Shown here: piece by piece, positions 32,576 through 44,189 of the stretch
How the letters are laid out: each line of letters starts with the position of its first letter
Position numbering within the stretch: position 1 is the stretch's first letter
DNA from: Adiantum capillus-veneris
Taxonomy: Eukaryota > Streptophyta > Polypodiopsida > Polypodiales > Pteridaceae
Length of the DNA: 64,000 nt
Assembly: GCA_014529385.2 (NCBI GenBank)
Contig: CM043959.1
Span: 52,833,253 to 52,897,252 of the forward strand
Direction: 5' to 3'
The notes under the pieces: model-generated
Databases searched by the model: none
What the model was told of the DNA's origin: nothing
Seen by the model: the letters and a program-made list of their open reading frames with translations, nothing else
Position numbers and translations under genes: made by a program

Positions 32576-34115
32576 CAATGGACTAGACAAGGCATAAGAA
32601 TTACAAAACATTTACTTGGTACAAAATGGAGCAAGTTGAGATGTTGAAGTATGTATCAAATGTTAACAATCGTCCCAAACCAACTGATCTCATGCTATAG
32701 CACTGTGTGCATGAAAAGAGATACAAGTAGGAGAGGGCTACCGCTATCAAACTCGCACTAAAGTATAGTTAACACTTTCAAAATATGTTATTTTGGTGTC
32801 AATAATTGACCATGAAATAAAACAAGGGCCATCCTATTTAATGTAAATCAATATATGACAATAAAAATATGTAAAAAGAATAGCAGTGTGACTTTACGTC
32901 TAGAAGTGTTCGATGGCATTGTTGCTAGTTGCAAAGGTGCTTGGGTATAGAGTTGTGAGAATATCTGCAAGAAGACTCACTTGAAAGAAATTAAATATAA
33001 TAAGCATTAATGTATCAAACCACTAACCACTATTAAACTGGAGGATTCTCGCATAAGGAGATGTTGCGAAGGATGGGAAAATTTGGAGCTGGAACATTGT
33101 ACTTAGCTTTATTTGCAAAAGATTTTCTAGAAATGAAGCACTTAAGATCATTTCTTGGTAAATTTAACGATAATCTAATCATATACTAAATACATTAACA
33201 TTTTAAAAGCTATTAATTGATACAAAGTTGGGATTGAAGCAGGCAAATTTCAATACAAGCAAGCAGAGACTGAAAGTGCTATTTAAATTTACAGAGTGGT
33301 TTGCAAGGTTTGGTGAATAAAGGACTTGTATTCCAGTAGTATTGAGCTCCATTAATAACCCCCAATAACCTTCCTACACTTGAAACTCCAAGGAATGTAC
33401 ATCCTCTACACGAAGACTCGAATGTGAATAGGTGTGAGTAGGAAATCATCGACATGTTCAAAGACATCCTCAATTTCCCTGTCAGGATGCTATGCAAGTT
33501 CATGAAGACAATAAAAAGATTTACCGTTGACACCAAGGAGTTCTGAAGCATGGCACCTCTACACGGCGATTGTGATCTTACGGAAGAGGGCATGGCTTTC
33601 GAATCATCAACATCAATCCGGAAGGTAATCATCCAAGGTTCTTTATAAAGGCATAGTTTATTCCAAGTCAGTATATGGGAGCTCTGGATGAAATGATACA
33701 AGCCTTGTGGACTTTGGCCTATACCGCCAAGCGTTCATGAAATAGCCAAGTCGCGCACCCAGTTGCTCAAAGAATTCTCTCCCTTCTTTCAAACTCTCTT
33801 GATCCATTTCCTCTCGGGATTTGATCTGCGATGAAGCCCCTCGTACACTCCCATTGCATAATGACTCTGATACGCATAGAACAGATCCTCAGAGGGAGGA
33901 GATTTCCCTACTAGTTCCTAAGGAGACCATGGAAGAAGTCAAGGATCGCCTCCCAAAACTGACACTGATCGAGAGGAAGAGACAAAGGCATGACCAGTTT
34001 GCAGGATCCAAGAAGCGGGAGAAAGCGTTATGTGCCTCATAAATCTAAGCAAAGGAAGATCAATATAGGTCCAGAGACGAGACCAGTGGGACCGTCTGGT
34101 GACTTTTGGGGGGCC

Positions 34116-34140
34116 GGGGGGGGGGGGGGGGGGGGGGGGG
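34116..34140 (+). repeat. 25-base G homopolymer
   Basis: Uninterrupted run of 25 G, preceded by GGGGGGCC. Confidence 0.95.
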
Positions 34141-34804
34141 AGCTGACCATGGTATTGGCTTGTGTGGGTGTCACAAGTATGTGTGTAGATGTGTAAGAAC
34201 CTAGACAGCAAGAGAGATAAAGGGAGAGATGAACTATACCGCATGGCCACTGGATAGTGGCGGGAATGGGAGAGAGACAAAAGGGAAATCTGAGGTGGCG
34301 GTTGCTCGGGTGAGACAAAGCATTGGTTGAGAGAGGGTGTGATGGAGGATATGCAGAGCAACCCATACATTCTATTGCAGCATGGGCATAAAGCACATGT
34401 GACCTGCTGCACCTGACGTCGAGTGGTTGAGGGAAGGTGGCTGTCACCGCCATCGAGTCTTTTCTGCATGCGCAATACTACAGTGTGTGGCCTTGAGTTG
34501 GGGTTCAGTGCGAGCCTCATGAGGAGTGGAAGTTGGCTCATGCAGCCTTGGGTGATGGTGATGGTCTTGGTACTACGCATGCAATCATCCAACACAACAA
34601 GAGGCAAGTATGTATTAGTTAATGGCCGAGACGTTGATCTAAGGTGTTCGATTAAGGGTCTGATCCAGAGGCGGAGGGGCAAAGTAATGCAAAGTAAGGG
34701 AACTGCAGGTCACAATTGGTGAGTTGCATGGTTGCTGGAGATTTGGGGGACATCTAGTTGGGAGTTGGCCTGCGGGTGAGACTTAACAGCCGATTAGGTC
34801 AGCT

Positions 34805-34808
<4 letters not shown>

Positions 34809-34837
<29 letters not shown>
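34809..34837 (+). repeat. (GT)n microsatellite
   Basis: About 14 GT units. Confidence 0.97.
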
Positions 34838-34838
<1 letters not shown>

Positions 34839-35296
34839 GTTGGTTGGCAAGGTTGTAGATGCGTGTGAGATGGTTGGCAGCCGATTCGGATGGCTGAGGA
34901 GGATGGTGGGTAGGGCGTGTGTCAAAGGCCTAACCATGAAAAAGTAAGCAGGCAACGACTGCTATCAAAGGTGAGGTTGTAGTGGAGTTCGACGACGCCG
35001 CCGCCGCCGCCTTTCAGCCTGTACCCCAGGTGGAAAGTTGAAGCTGATCCAAGAATGATGTCCGTTGCACAAGGTGATGCTCTTGGTGCCGATGGTTGTA
35101 GAAAAGATGCTGACTACAGAAAATTTGCATGTAGTTTTCACAATTTCTTCGTACGGTGTCACAGAAAATTGTTTTACACAAAAAGTCTTTCTTCGTGTCT
35201 CGCAAATTGGGTTCTTTATTCTATATACATAAATTTTTATATCCCTTCTGTAATCTGAAGATTACTACGTCAGGCAATTACAAAGAGGAAAGATTT

Positions 35297-35509
35297 TTGA
35301 ATCTGCTTTTGTCGATCGAAGAAGCAGAAGGTTCTAGAGATTATAATGAAGTGGTGATTATGATTTGGCATTGGAGTGCTTGAAGGGAGATTAAGCGTAA
35401 CTTATGAGGCTTTTGAGTCTTCTTGAAAAGAATTATGAAATAGTTATACTCAAGGGAGCGAAGCATAAGCAAGTGCCTTAAGGAAAACAAATTTTTCTTG
35501 TTCCTCGTG
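35297..35509 (+). repeat. Left half of an older repeat split by the copia insertion (copy A)
   Basis: From about 35315 the text (GAAGGTTCTAGAGATTATAA ... AAGCATAAGCAAGTGCCTTAAGG) is closely similar to 47085-47285. Its right half resumes after the copia element at about 40611. Confidence 0.8.
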
Positions 35510-35718
35510 TGTTACCATATACATGTGGTAGTGATGTGTGTACTGAACACACTAGGATCGTCAGGGCATTTTTTTCCTCTTTAGGACGTTTTTTCCCCCG
35601 AGCATTGTATATACGCCCATCACTCTAGGGCTATCCATCTTTCCATTGCACACTAAGTAACACTCTCTATTGTGTGCCTTGAGCTTCCTTCGTCTTCTCT
35701 GCAACCCTAATTCCAACA
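35510..35718 (+). repeat. 5' LTR of the copia element (209 bp)
   Basis: It starts TGTTACCATATACATG and ends CCCTAATTCCAACA. It contains a TATA-like TGTATATACG. It matches 40440-40590, and the complement of 47812-48040. Confidence 0.92.
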
Positions 35719-35720
35719 AT

Positions 35721-35732
35721 TGGTATCAGAGC
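35721..35732 (+). other. Primer binding site, initiator-Met tRNA
   Basis: TGGTATCAGAGC, two bases inside the LTR, is the standard copia PBS complementary to the 3' end of iMet tRNA. Confidence 0.93.
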
Positions 35733-36080
35733 AAGTTGCATCCTCCCGGGCTTAGTCGCCAGCTGCTCCAGTACACGCCTGCTCACTTTTTCCGATTTCA
35801 GTGAGCTTTGTCGAGCGTTCGCAGGTCGACAAATATTTCGGATAAGCTCGTAGAGTACGATTTGCTCAGATTTTTGATTTGGGCTCATTTCGGTCTTCGT
35901 TTCCACTACAAGCAGTATTGCACAGGCTATTTCGTCATTTTGTGCAAAATTTTTGTCAGTGCTGTTTTTTGCATAGCATGTGCCTTACAGTATTCTACGG
36001 TTTGTGCTATATAGCACGTGTTGTTCTCGCTCCATTTCTCCTATTTTTGGGCAGTTTTCACATCAGGTGCAACATTTACC

Positions 36081-37140
36081 ATGGTTGACAACAACACATA
36101 TGTGTTCAAGATGTTTGCTGCTGAGGATAGGTTGGATGGGGACAATTACCCTATGTGGGCTTATATGATGCAACACGTTCTTGTGTCAAAGGGCGTTTGG
36201 AATATTGTGCAAGGCATTGATGCACGTCCTGATTCTGAGGATGTAGGCGATGTTGAGAATGTTGCAGGTCTTGCTACAAGGATTGCTGCTGTTAGAGTTG
36301 TTTTGCCTACGACAGAACAAGCTCGTTGGGATGTTAAGGATGCGCAGGCTCATGCATTGATTGCGTTGTCTGTGAAGCGCACCATTGTTCCTCACATCTG
36401 TTGAGCAAAATGTACAAAACAGGCTTGGGATATTCTAGTAGGTCTTTATGCAAGCTGCAATGAGGCTAAAATTGCTCTGCTACGTAAAGAGCTGGAGTCG
36501 AAGATTATGCATGAGGAAGATGATATGGACACTTTCCTTGCTAGTGTCAAGGATATCAATGAGCAACTTATTTCTGCAGGTGAAGTCATTTCAGACAGTT
36601 CCCTTGTGCAGACTGTTCTTGATGCCTTACCAGATTCCTACCAGACTTTTGCTAGTACTTGGAGACTGACCCAAGGAAATCCTGAAGTTGTCAAGTTTGA
36701 TGCATTATGCACATTGCTGGTGCAAGAGTCACTCTCTAGAAAAAACAGGACTAGGCAGCGTGCAGTTGAACAGGCTTTTATTGCTTCTCAAAGAAAGGGT
36801 GGTAACAGCAATATAGCCACTTCTTATGGTTCTGCTACGAGTGGAAAAAATTCTGTTCCTAATGATTCTGCTGGCAGCAATTCGTCTGGAAATTCTGGTG
36901 ATAAGGGCAAAAAGAAGATGCGTTGCCATTATTGTAAAGCTAGTGATCACTTGATCAAGTCGTGTCCTAAGTTGAAGGCCAAAGAGGCTAAGAAGAAAGA
37001 GGGTGGTTCCACTGCAAATGCTGGTTCCAGTACAAATGCAGCCATTGTTGAGTCTTTTGTGAAAGGAGACTGTACTGTTGATGTTGATGCAGAATGGGCT
37101 TTTAGCGCAGAGTGCACTAACAATCCTGCTGTCCATGATG
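36081..37140 (+). pseudogene. Copia gag with CCHC knuckle
   Basis: ATG at 36081 opens MVDNNTYVFKMFAAEDRLDG, followed by NYPMWAYMMQHVL, the usual copia Gag start (W in the first helix). A TGA at 36402-36404 (after HIC) interrupts it; the same frame continues through AWDILVGLYASCNEAK. The knuckle CHYCKASDHLIKSC (about 36921-36962) has the canonical C-X2-C-X4-H-X4-C spacing. A frameshift near 37140 separates gag from protease. Confidence 0.9.
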
Positions 37141-37141
37141 C

Positions 37142-37570
37142 ATGCTTGTCAGTTTTGCTGCAGATTCACATGTGTGGTATTTTGATAGTGGTGCTACAAA
37201 GCACATTACCTCACATCGTGAATTGTTTACCTCTCTCGAGTCTGTCCCTCATGGGAATTCAATCACTTGTGCCAACAATGCCTCTTATCCAGTTCAGGGA
37301 GTTGGAAAGATTGTGCTTACTGCTGCTAATGGCAGTTCTTTCACACTTGTTGATGCACTTTATGTACCTGGGATCAAGAAGAATCTCTTGTTTGTATCCG
37401 CACTTGCTAGACTTGGACTTGTAGTCAAATTTATGGATGATAGATGTACAGTTCATGATCTCAGTTTTGGTGATGAAATTGTTGCATCTGGCCTTTTGTG
37501 CCGTGGGCTGTATAAGCTCACTTTGTATGACAAGTGTGGACAAAATTTTGCAAATGCTGTTGCAGATTGA
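37142..37570 (+). pseudogene. Copia aspartic protease
   Basis: WYFDSGATKHITSHRELF carries the intact catalytic DSG. YPVQGVGKIVLTAANGSSFT and ALYVPGIKKNLLFVSALA are the next conserved blocks. The stop at 37568-37570 (TGA) follows NAVAD and interrupts the frame just before the GAG-pre-integrase domain. Confidence 0.9.
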
Positions 37571-38340
37571 AGGGCTATTTCAGATGCAAAACTTTGGCGT
37601 GCAGGTTTTGGTCATCTGAATTTTGCCAGTTTGCTGCGTTTGCAGAAATCTAATATGGTTGCTTCTTTGTCGCCTCTTGAAGCACCTGTCCAACATGTTT
37701 GTGAAGGCTATATTTTGGGTAAGATGCAGCGTTCTAAGTTTCCAAAGGATGGTTTAGTTCAGGCCACATGCACGTTGCAGCTTGTGCATAGTGATGTTTG
37801 TGGGCCCATGCAAACTTCGTCCTTGGGCAGTTACCTGTACTTCATGACTTTCATTGATGATTACTCCAGGCATGCATGGGTATTTCCGCTTAAAGAGAAG
37901 TCCGAAGCTTTTATGTGCTTCAAACAGTTTCTGGCTATGGTTGAAAATGTCTTGAAATGTACTATGGGCACCCTCCATTCCGATCGAGGGGGGGAGTATA
38001 TGTCTCATGAATTTAATGCATTCCCGGCTAGTCGTGGGATAAAACACCAATGTACAGTGCCTTATACACCTTAGCAAAACGGTGTTGCTGAGAGGAAAAA
38101 CAGGTCACTTATGGAAATGGCACGATGTATGGTCAAAAGTCAAGCTTTGCCGCATTCTTTTTGGCTTGAGGCCATCATGTGTGCCACTTATGTACTAAAC
38201 AAGTGTCCTACAAAAGCTTTGTAGTCTATTACTCCATATGAAGCATGGCATGATAGAAAGCCTTCTATTGAGCACATCCGTGTTTTTGGCTATTTGGCAT
38301 ATGCTTTGGTGCCACAAAAACAACACAGAAAAATTGGATG
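37571..38340 (+). pseudogene. Copia GAG-pre-integrase and integrase core
   Basis: HLNFASLLRLQK and CEGYILGKMQRSKFP make up the HHCC finger, with one Cys changed to Tyr (CEGC to CEGY). LQLVHSDVCGPM, TLHSDRGGEYMS and NGVAERKNRSLMEM supply the D-D-E residues. In-frame TAG codons at 38072-38074 and 38222-38224 interrupt it, and a frameshift follows near 38330. Confidence 0.9.
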
Positions 38341-40364
38341 ATAAGGCTGTCAAATGTATTTTTGTTGGTTATAGTGCTGAAAGCAAAGGTTACAAGTTGT
38401 ATCATCCGCAAACAAAACGTATTCTGGTTTTACGGGATGTAGTGTTTGTGGAAGATTCTGTTCAGCCCTTGCTGTCATGTACTAGAGACAGTAATGTAAG
38501 CTCACAGGACATTTATGACACTTTGTTGCCTCTTTTCAGTGGTGGAAATATGAATGTAAGTTCCAATGAGGCAAATGTACAGCCTATGGGGGTTTTTGAA
38601 AATGTTATAGATCAGCCTATTACTGATGCAGATGTACATGATATACTTGATGAGGAAAGGGCTGAAAATGAGCAGGCTAGAGGTATGCCAAAATGGCTGG
38701 TGCACACTTTGCGTGACAGTGAATTGGATGCACCTTTATCTAGCCATACTCGTTTAGGCTCTCGCCATGCATCTTATGCATCATATTGTTATGCTTTGGC
38801 TGTGTCTAGCTTACATGATGTTGAGGAGCCTCTATCTTTCGATGAAGCACAGAATTCAGAAAATTGGCTGGCTGCCATGCAATCAGAATATGATGCACTT
38901 ATAGAAAATGACACATGGACTTTATGTGATTTGCCTCGTGGCAAAAAGGCCATTGGTACGAAGTGGGTTTACAAGTTGAAACGCAAGCCGAATGGTGAGA
39001 TCGATCGCCATAAGGCTCGACTTGTTGCAAAGGGATATGCACAACAAAAAGGCATAGATTATGAAGAGACTTTTGCTCCCACTTGTCGTATGACTACTGT
39101 GCGTTTTCTATGTGCATTGGCAGCTCATTTTGGTTGGGATGTACATCAATCAGACATTGTTATTGCTTTCTTGAATGGTGACATATTTGAGGAAGTTTAT
39201 GTAACGCAGCCTCGCGGTTTTGTCATAAAAGGACAAGAGGACAAAGTGTGCAGATGTAAGAAGGCTTTGTATGGGTTGAAGCAATCTCCTCGTGCTTGGT
39301 ATGAGAAGGCTGACACTCATTTGGTTAAACGAGGCTTTCATAACAGTCCAACAGAAAGCACATTGTATGTACAACGTGAGGGTGATGTACTTCTCATTGT
39401 GGTTCTTTATGTTGATGATTTGTTGATCACTGGACCAAATGAGAGACATATTGCTGAATTTAAGGCTGATTTGAATGCTACTTTCAAGATGAAAGATTGG
39501 GGGCTGTTGCATCATTACTTGGGTATACAGTTTAAGCAGTGTGATGGTGGTATTGCCTTGTGACAAAAAAGTTATATAGAGACATTGCTATGTAAGTTTG
39601 GACTTGAGGATTGCAAACCTATTGCCACTCCCATGGAAACAGGTTTGAAGTTGAGTCTACATGATGCTGACGATCCTGCTGATGTCACTCTTTACCAAAC
39701 TGCTGTTGGCTGCCTCATTTATGTATGCAACACGAGGCCGGATATTCAGTTTGCAGTCTCACAGGTCAATAGATTCATGCATAGCCCAGGGTCTAAGCAT
39801 TGGCAGGTTGTCAAGAGGATTTTCCGCTACCTTAGTGGCACTTTACACCTTGGCTTGTTTTATCCGAAGGGGGGATCATTGCCGCCAGACTTACATGCTT
39901 TTTCGGACTCAGATTGGGCTAGTTGTTTTGACACGCGAGTGTCCACAAGTGGTTTTTGTTTCATGCTTGGCAGTTCATGCATATCATGGTTGAGCAAGAA
40001 GCAACCTATTGTGGCCACTTCGAGTTGTGAGGCTGAGTACAGGCCAGTCTTCACAGCTACGGTGGAGTGTGTATGGCTCAGACGCCTTATGGTTGATTTG
40101 GGTGTTGGACAGGACACTGCCAACACTATCTACAGCGACAGTCAGAGCGCATTGGTAGTTGCGAGGAACCCAAATTTTCATGCTCGCACAAAGCACATTG
40201 AGGTGCATTACCACTATGTCAGGGAGAGGCTCTCTGTAGGAGAGATCAGCTTGGCTTATGTGCCAACATAAGACAACCTTGCAGATCTTTTCACAAAGGC
40301 ATTGTCTCGTGAGAAGCTTGAAGCTTTCCGCAAAGCTTTGGGCTTACTCCCCTTTGTGGACTGA
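38340..40364 (+). pseudogene. Copia reverse transcriptase and RNase H
   Basis: Starts DDKAVKCIFVGYSAESKGYK, then WVYKLKRKPNGEIDRHKARL, GIDYEETFAPTCRMTTVRFL, DVHQSDIVIAFLNGDIFEEV and LYVDDLLITGPN with both catalytic Asp intact. After a TGA at 39560-39562 the frame continues as GCLIYVCNTRPDI, then RNase H: AFSDSDWASC, VATSSCEAEY, IYSDSQSALVVARNP and RTKHIEVHYHYVRE. A TAA at 40269-40271 precedes DNLADLFTKALS, and the frame ends at TGA 40362-40364. Confidence 0.93.
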
Positions 40365-40428
40365 TCATGTCCTTAGGGCATGGCACTTCCCTTTACTCAT
40401 GTGCCAGCTCTCGTTCACCGCATCACTC

Positions 40429-40439
40429 CAGGGGGGATT
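40429..40439 (+). other. Polypurine tract of the copia element
   Basis: CCAGGGGGGATT lies directly before the 3' LTR start TGTTACC at 40440. Confidence 0.85.
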
Positions 40440-40590
40440 TGTTACCATATACATGTGGTAGTGATGTGTGTGAACACACTAGGACCGCCGGGGCATTTTT
40501 TCCCTCTTTAGGAGGTTTTTTCCCCTGAGCATTGTATATACGCCCATCACTCTAGGGCTATCCATCTTTCCATTGCACACTAAGTAACAC
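40440..40590 (+). repeat. 3' LTR of the copia element, truncated
   Basis: It matches the 5' LTR through CACTAAGTAACAC, then gives way to two extra copies of ACTAAGTAAC (to 40610). The last 55-60 bases of the LTR are missing. Confidence 0.88.
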
Positions 40591-40610
40591 ACTAAGTAAC
40601 ACTAAGTAAC

Positions 40611-40985
40611 CACTGCCTCTGCACACACGAGCTTCGAAGTCGACTATCACCATACCCTGTGAAACTGGCACCAACAGAACCCCCCCCCCCCCCCCCCCCC
40701 CCCCTCCCCCCCAGATTGCTAAGTCTACACACCTTTTGAATAAAAGGTGTGGCTTAAAAAAAATTTCAATTGCTTTTGGTCGGCTGCCCAACTCATCAAT
40801 CTTAATGGCTAAGAGCCCATTCACCCCCCTTCAACTTTTTTTGCCAGCCGTCGTGAAAAAACGGAGTAAAAACGTAGCTTCTCAATATCAATAACCTTTG
40901 CAAACCCTTTTCAAAATCCTTCAACTGCCCACTCTTAGATTCCCCTTCGGCCACAATCACAATTTCAAAGACAATCCATTTATCA
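40611..40985 (+). repeat. Right half of the split repeat (copy A), with a C homopolymer
   Basis: CACACGAGCTTCGAAGTCG through AATTTCAAAGACAATCC is similar to 47305-47735. A run of 25 C, one T and 7 C (40680-40712) is inserted relative to copy B. Confidence 0.85.
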
Positions 40986-40986
40986 A

Positions 40987-41033
<47 letters not shown>

Positions 41034-41513
41034 CCCTACGATTGGAGCTCCTTTAACCTGGAATTGCTCAAGATTGCTCAAGCTACACCATTTTCAATTA
41101 CCCTAAGCCTAGTTACCTGACATTATTCCATTGAAGATAATACGAGATGACATTTGTTTGACATAATGGAGGACGACCCTATGAATCGAATTTTAGGGTG
41201 AAGAGTAAAATATTTTGCCGATTGTTGCCATTGTTTTGGGACATGGGAATTGGACACTGGCGAAAAATTCATTGCTCTGCAAATTAACCACTCAATTGTT
41301 CATCGTTCTCAACCGAACTTGGTGCACCATATTTCTAGATTGGACGTCACCCGCGATCGTCAAGCTAAGTACTTATTTATTTTCTCTTATTTCTTTATTT
41401 TATTTTTTAGCATTATTGTGCATATCATCATAAAAATATACACTCACAGTCCTTTATTTAAAACAAAAAATATATAAAAAAGAAGAGAAAGAAAGAAAGA
41501 AAATCACACAATC
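40986..41513. other. (AT)n microsatellite and non-coding leader before the second gypsy element
   Basis: (AT)20 at 40988-41030 and then AT-rich DNA with no gene. The 5' LTR and PBS of the second gypsy element were not recognised here. Confidence 0.6.
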
Positions 41514-42486
41514 ATGGCACATCTTGCACAACCACCTATGGTTGTTGAGCAGTTCGCTAATCTGCAATAATCTCTCACTTATGAATGCATGCGAAGGCAA
41601 GAGCTTGAAGATAAATTACTGCATTTTGCACGCATAGAATCTTCACCTGCACAACAACAAAGAAAAATTAGCAGAAAAGTCTTCACTTTCAAGGATTTTG
41701 ATGGAACTAAAGATGCTAGCACGATTCTAGCATGGGTTAGTTAGTTAGATGACTATTTTCATGATGTAAATTTTCTTGAACGTGAAATGATAAACTGTGC
41801 ATCAAATCATCTCATTAGTAGTATTGCACTGTGGTGGAACGCCACCAAATAGCATGGTAAAAGACCACGTACTTGGCATGCATTCAAAAAGTTGTTTTAC
41901 CTCAAATTTTGTCCACACGGTATAAAGCTAAAGCACAACGCCAGTGGGATTTAATTTGACAGGGTCAAAATGAAGATGTACAAAGGCTATACTGATCGTT
42001 TTTGGAACTATTTAATTCCTATTGAACATGTCAGTCCCAGGAAATTGAAACGTAAGTGTATATCTGGCTTAGCACTACAAATTGGTGTTGAGGTAAATAT
42101 GTTTGAAATAGATTCACTGTCAAAGGCTATTAATTTTTGGCTCTTAATGAGGAAAAGAAGAGAGGTCGACAACCCTTTGACATTGAACAAACTACTAACA
42201 CTAACCGTAACAGAGAGCTTGTTTCTCTCCTAGCTTTGACATGAACAAACATAAAAGCCCCTTTTTCAAGAGACACAAATTTGACAACTCTGCTACAACT
42301 TCTCAGCCCTATGGAAAAAACAAAAACAACACACAACAACAAGGCAACCAAAATTCTTCCAACCAACGTCCTGCTCAAAACTCTAATGGTAACAAAAAGG
42401 TGTGTTTTAAATGTTTCAAATATGGCCACTATGCAGATAAGTGCCCAAATGGTCCTACTAAGAGCAATGGCGAATCCATGGAGTAA
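41514..42486 (+). pseudogene. Gypsy gag, second element
   Basis: ATG at 41514 starts MAHLAQPPMVVEQFANLQ, then stops. Capsid text follows with further stops (FKDFDGTKDAS; from 41970 MKMYKGYTDRFWNYLIPIEH). The knuckle CFKCFKYGHYADKC (about 42403-42444) has the canonical C-X2-C-X4-H-X4-C spacing. Confidence 0.8.
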
Positions 42487-42578
42487 CTCAAAATCCAAAC
42501 CAAAGACCTTTCAACAACAACCGTCCCAACGGTGCTACAATTAACCTCATCGAAGATGCTAATCCCAATGACAATGAA

Positions 42579-42762
42579 GTGAAAACCAATTACAGTGAGG
42601 AATATGATTCTGAGTATGATCACAATGACAACCGATCTTCAAGTACTCTTATATCTCCTCATACTTTGTTTAAAGTGCAATGCACAGTCAAGGGTGAAAA
42701 TGCCACCATTCTTTTGAATGATGGTAATAGCCATGATTTATTTCTATACGATTGGAAAACCA

Positions 42763-42797
<35 letters not shown>

Positions 42798-43210
42798 TTC
42801 TGAGTATGATCACAATGACAACCGATCTTCAAGTACTCTTATATCTCCTCATACTTTGTTTAAAGTGCAATGCACAGTCAAGGGTGAAAATGTCACCATT
42901 CTTTTGAATGATGGTAATAGCCATGATTTATTTCTATACGATTGGAAAACCAACTCTGTGTGTGTGTGTGTGAAATTTCTTCACCTCACAAAATAATCAG
43001 CATTTTAATTGCAAAACCCAAGTCACTGTTGAAAATTGCATTAGTGAATTTACACAAGCACGTACATTTCTAGTACCACCATTGCATGGTCTCGACATGA
43101 TTTTGGGAATGCCATTCCGTCATGAATTTGATCCGTTGATTAATTATAAAACACGTACCATGTCTCTCACTCATAATAATCAAAATTTCTCCATCCAAGA
43201 AACACTAGCA
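42579..43210 (+). pseudogene. Gypsy protease region disrupted by a 189-bp tandem duplication
   Basis: VQCTVKGENATILLNDGNSH resembles the protease entry with the D-S-G catalytic triplet altered to N-D-G. The segment is present twice because of the duplication at 42608-42972. TFLVPPLHGLDMILGMPFRH (about 43065-43130) is the second protease block. Confidence 0.7.
42608..42972 (+). repeat. 189-bp tandem duplication bounded by (TG)n tracts
   Basis: Two copies beginning GATTCTGAGTATGATCACAA start at 42608 and 42797. They differ by one visible substitution (GCCACC/GTCACC) and in TG repeat length. Both end in TG runs, which suggests slippage or unequal exchange. Confidence 0.95.
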
Positions 43211-43282
43211 CATTAAAAAAAATCACTTTTCTCTCATACCCAAGCCAAAAGAGCAATTCAAAAACAAGGCAAAACATATCTG

Positions 43283-44130
43283 GTGCTGGTAAATCAAATC
43301 TCCGCTCAAACTTCAACTTCACATAACTTCTCATATGATGATTTTCTCTCACAATTTAAGAATTGTTTCATGCATGATCTACCACCTAGAATTCCACTTT
43401 CATGCCCAAAAGACCACAAAATAGATATTATACCAGGTGGTGAACCTCCTTGTAGAGCACCTTATCGTGTAAATCTGACTGCAAACAAGGAGATAGAAAC
43501 TCAAATCACTGACTTGCTTGAGTGAGGACTTAAAAGACCTAGTAGTTCACCATATGGAGCTTGAGTACTTCTTGCTAAGAAGAAAATGGATCTTTTTGTA
43601 TGTGTATTGACTACAGGGCTTTCAACAAGATCACCATCAGGAGTAGGTTCCCTATTCCTAGAGTGGATGATATGTTAGACAAACTAAAAGGGGCAAACAT
43701 CTTTAGCAAAATTGACCTCAAATCAGGGTATCATCAAGTCAAAATGTTTCACCAAGATGTCTATAAAATTGCTTTCAAAACACAAACATGACATTATGAA
43801 TTTCTTGTCATGCCATTTGGTCTAACAAATGCACCAGCCTCATTCACACGCATGTTGAACATAATTTTCATTGACCATCAATATTTTGTGATTGTATTCT
43901 TTGCCGACATTCTTGTATTCAGTAAATCAGAACACTTAGCATAAAGAGCACTTAACACTTGTTTGCTTGCACACCACCACTTGTATCTGAATCCCGAAAA
44001 GAGTTCATTTTTCCATTCTGAGATTGAATATTTAGAACACATTCTATCAGGCAACGAAATACATGCAAACCCTAAGAAAATTGAAGCTATTCAGTCATGG
44101 CCTAGATCCAAAAATTTGCTATTGAATAAA
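43283..44130 (+). pseudogene. Gypsy reverse transcriptase with mutated catalytic site
   Basis: CPKDHKIDIIPGGEPPCRAP, CIDYRAFNKITIRSRFPIPR, FSKIDLKSGYHQVK and [18 protein letters not shown] are all readable, with stops between blocks. The active-site box reads [12 protein letters not shown]: the first of the paired aspartates (Y/F-x-D-D) is Ala (GCC for GAC). Confidence 0.9.
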
Positions 44131-44189
44131 AATTTCTCCTTATGCATGGTCTGATTTGCAAGAAAGTTCCTTTAATGCACTCAAGAATG

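Larger units (their letters stand above)
29740..35296. other. ARF 3' flank and gene-free region
   Basis: The first few hundred bases probably hold the ARF 3' UTR, but no clear poly(A) signal was seen. The rest contains pyrimidine-rich tracts (30150-30215), a GA microsatellite (31562-31607), a degenerate tandem array (32365-32575), a 25-base G run (34116-34140) and a GT microsatellite. Open frames of 140 and 247 codons on the minus strand have no recognisable domains and are not called. Confidence 0.65.
35510..40590 (+). mobile_element. Ty1/copia retrotransposon with both LTRs, internally decayed
   Basis: A 209-bp 5' LTR, an iMet-tRNA PBS, gag, protease, integrase, then RT and RNase H (integrase before RT, the copia order), a PPT and a partial 3' LTR of about 150 bp. 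The LTRs diverge by several substitutions and small indels, so the insertion is older than the 6.9-kb element. The frame is broken by about six in-frame stops and two frameshifts. The RT motif YVDD is intact. It interrupts a repeat that survives whole at 46.9-47.7 kb. No target duplication remains because the 3' LTR end is lost. Confidence 0.95.

Noticed and set aside
33279-33701. 140-codon minus-strand frame
   Set aside because: No motif recognised and composition is not clearly coding. Kept only as a possibility.
33939-34682. 247-codon minus-strand frame
   Set aside because: It runs across the G25 homopolymer (poly-Pro artefact) and shows no domain. A plus-strand frame overlaps it with equal lack of support.
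35721-35732. tRNA gene
   Set aside because: TGGTATCAGAGC-type matches here and at 46863, 49083 and 63778 are retrotransposon primer binding sites. No cloverleaf-forming sequence surrounds them.
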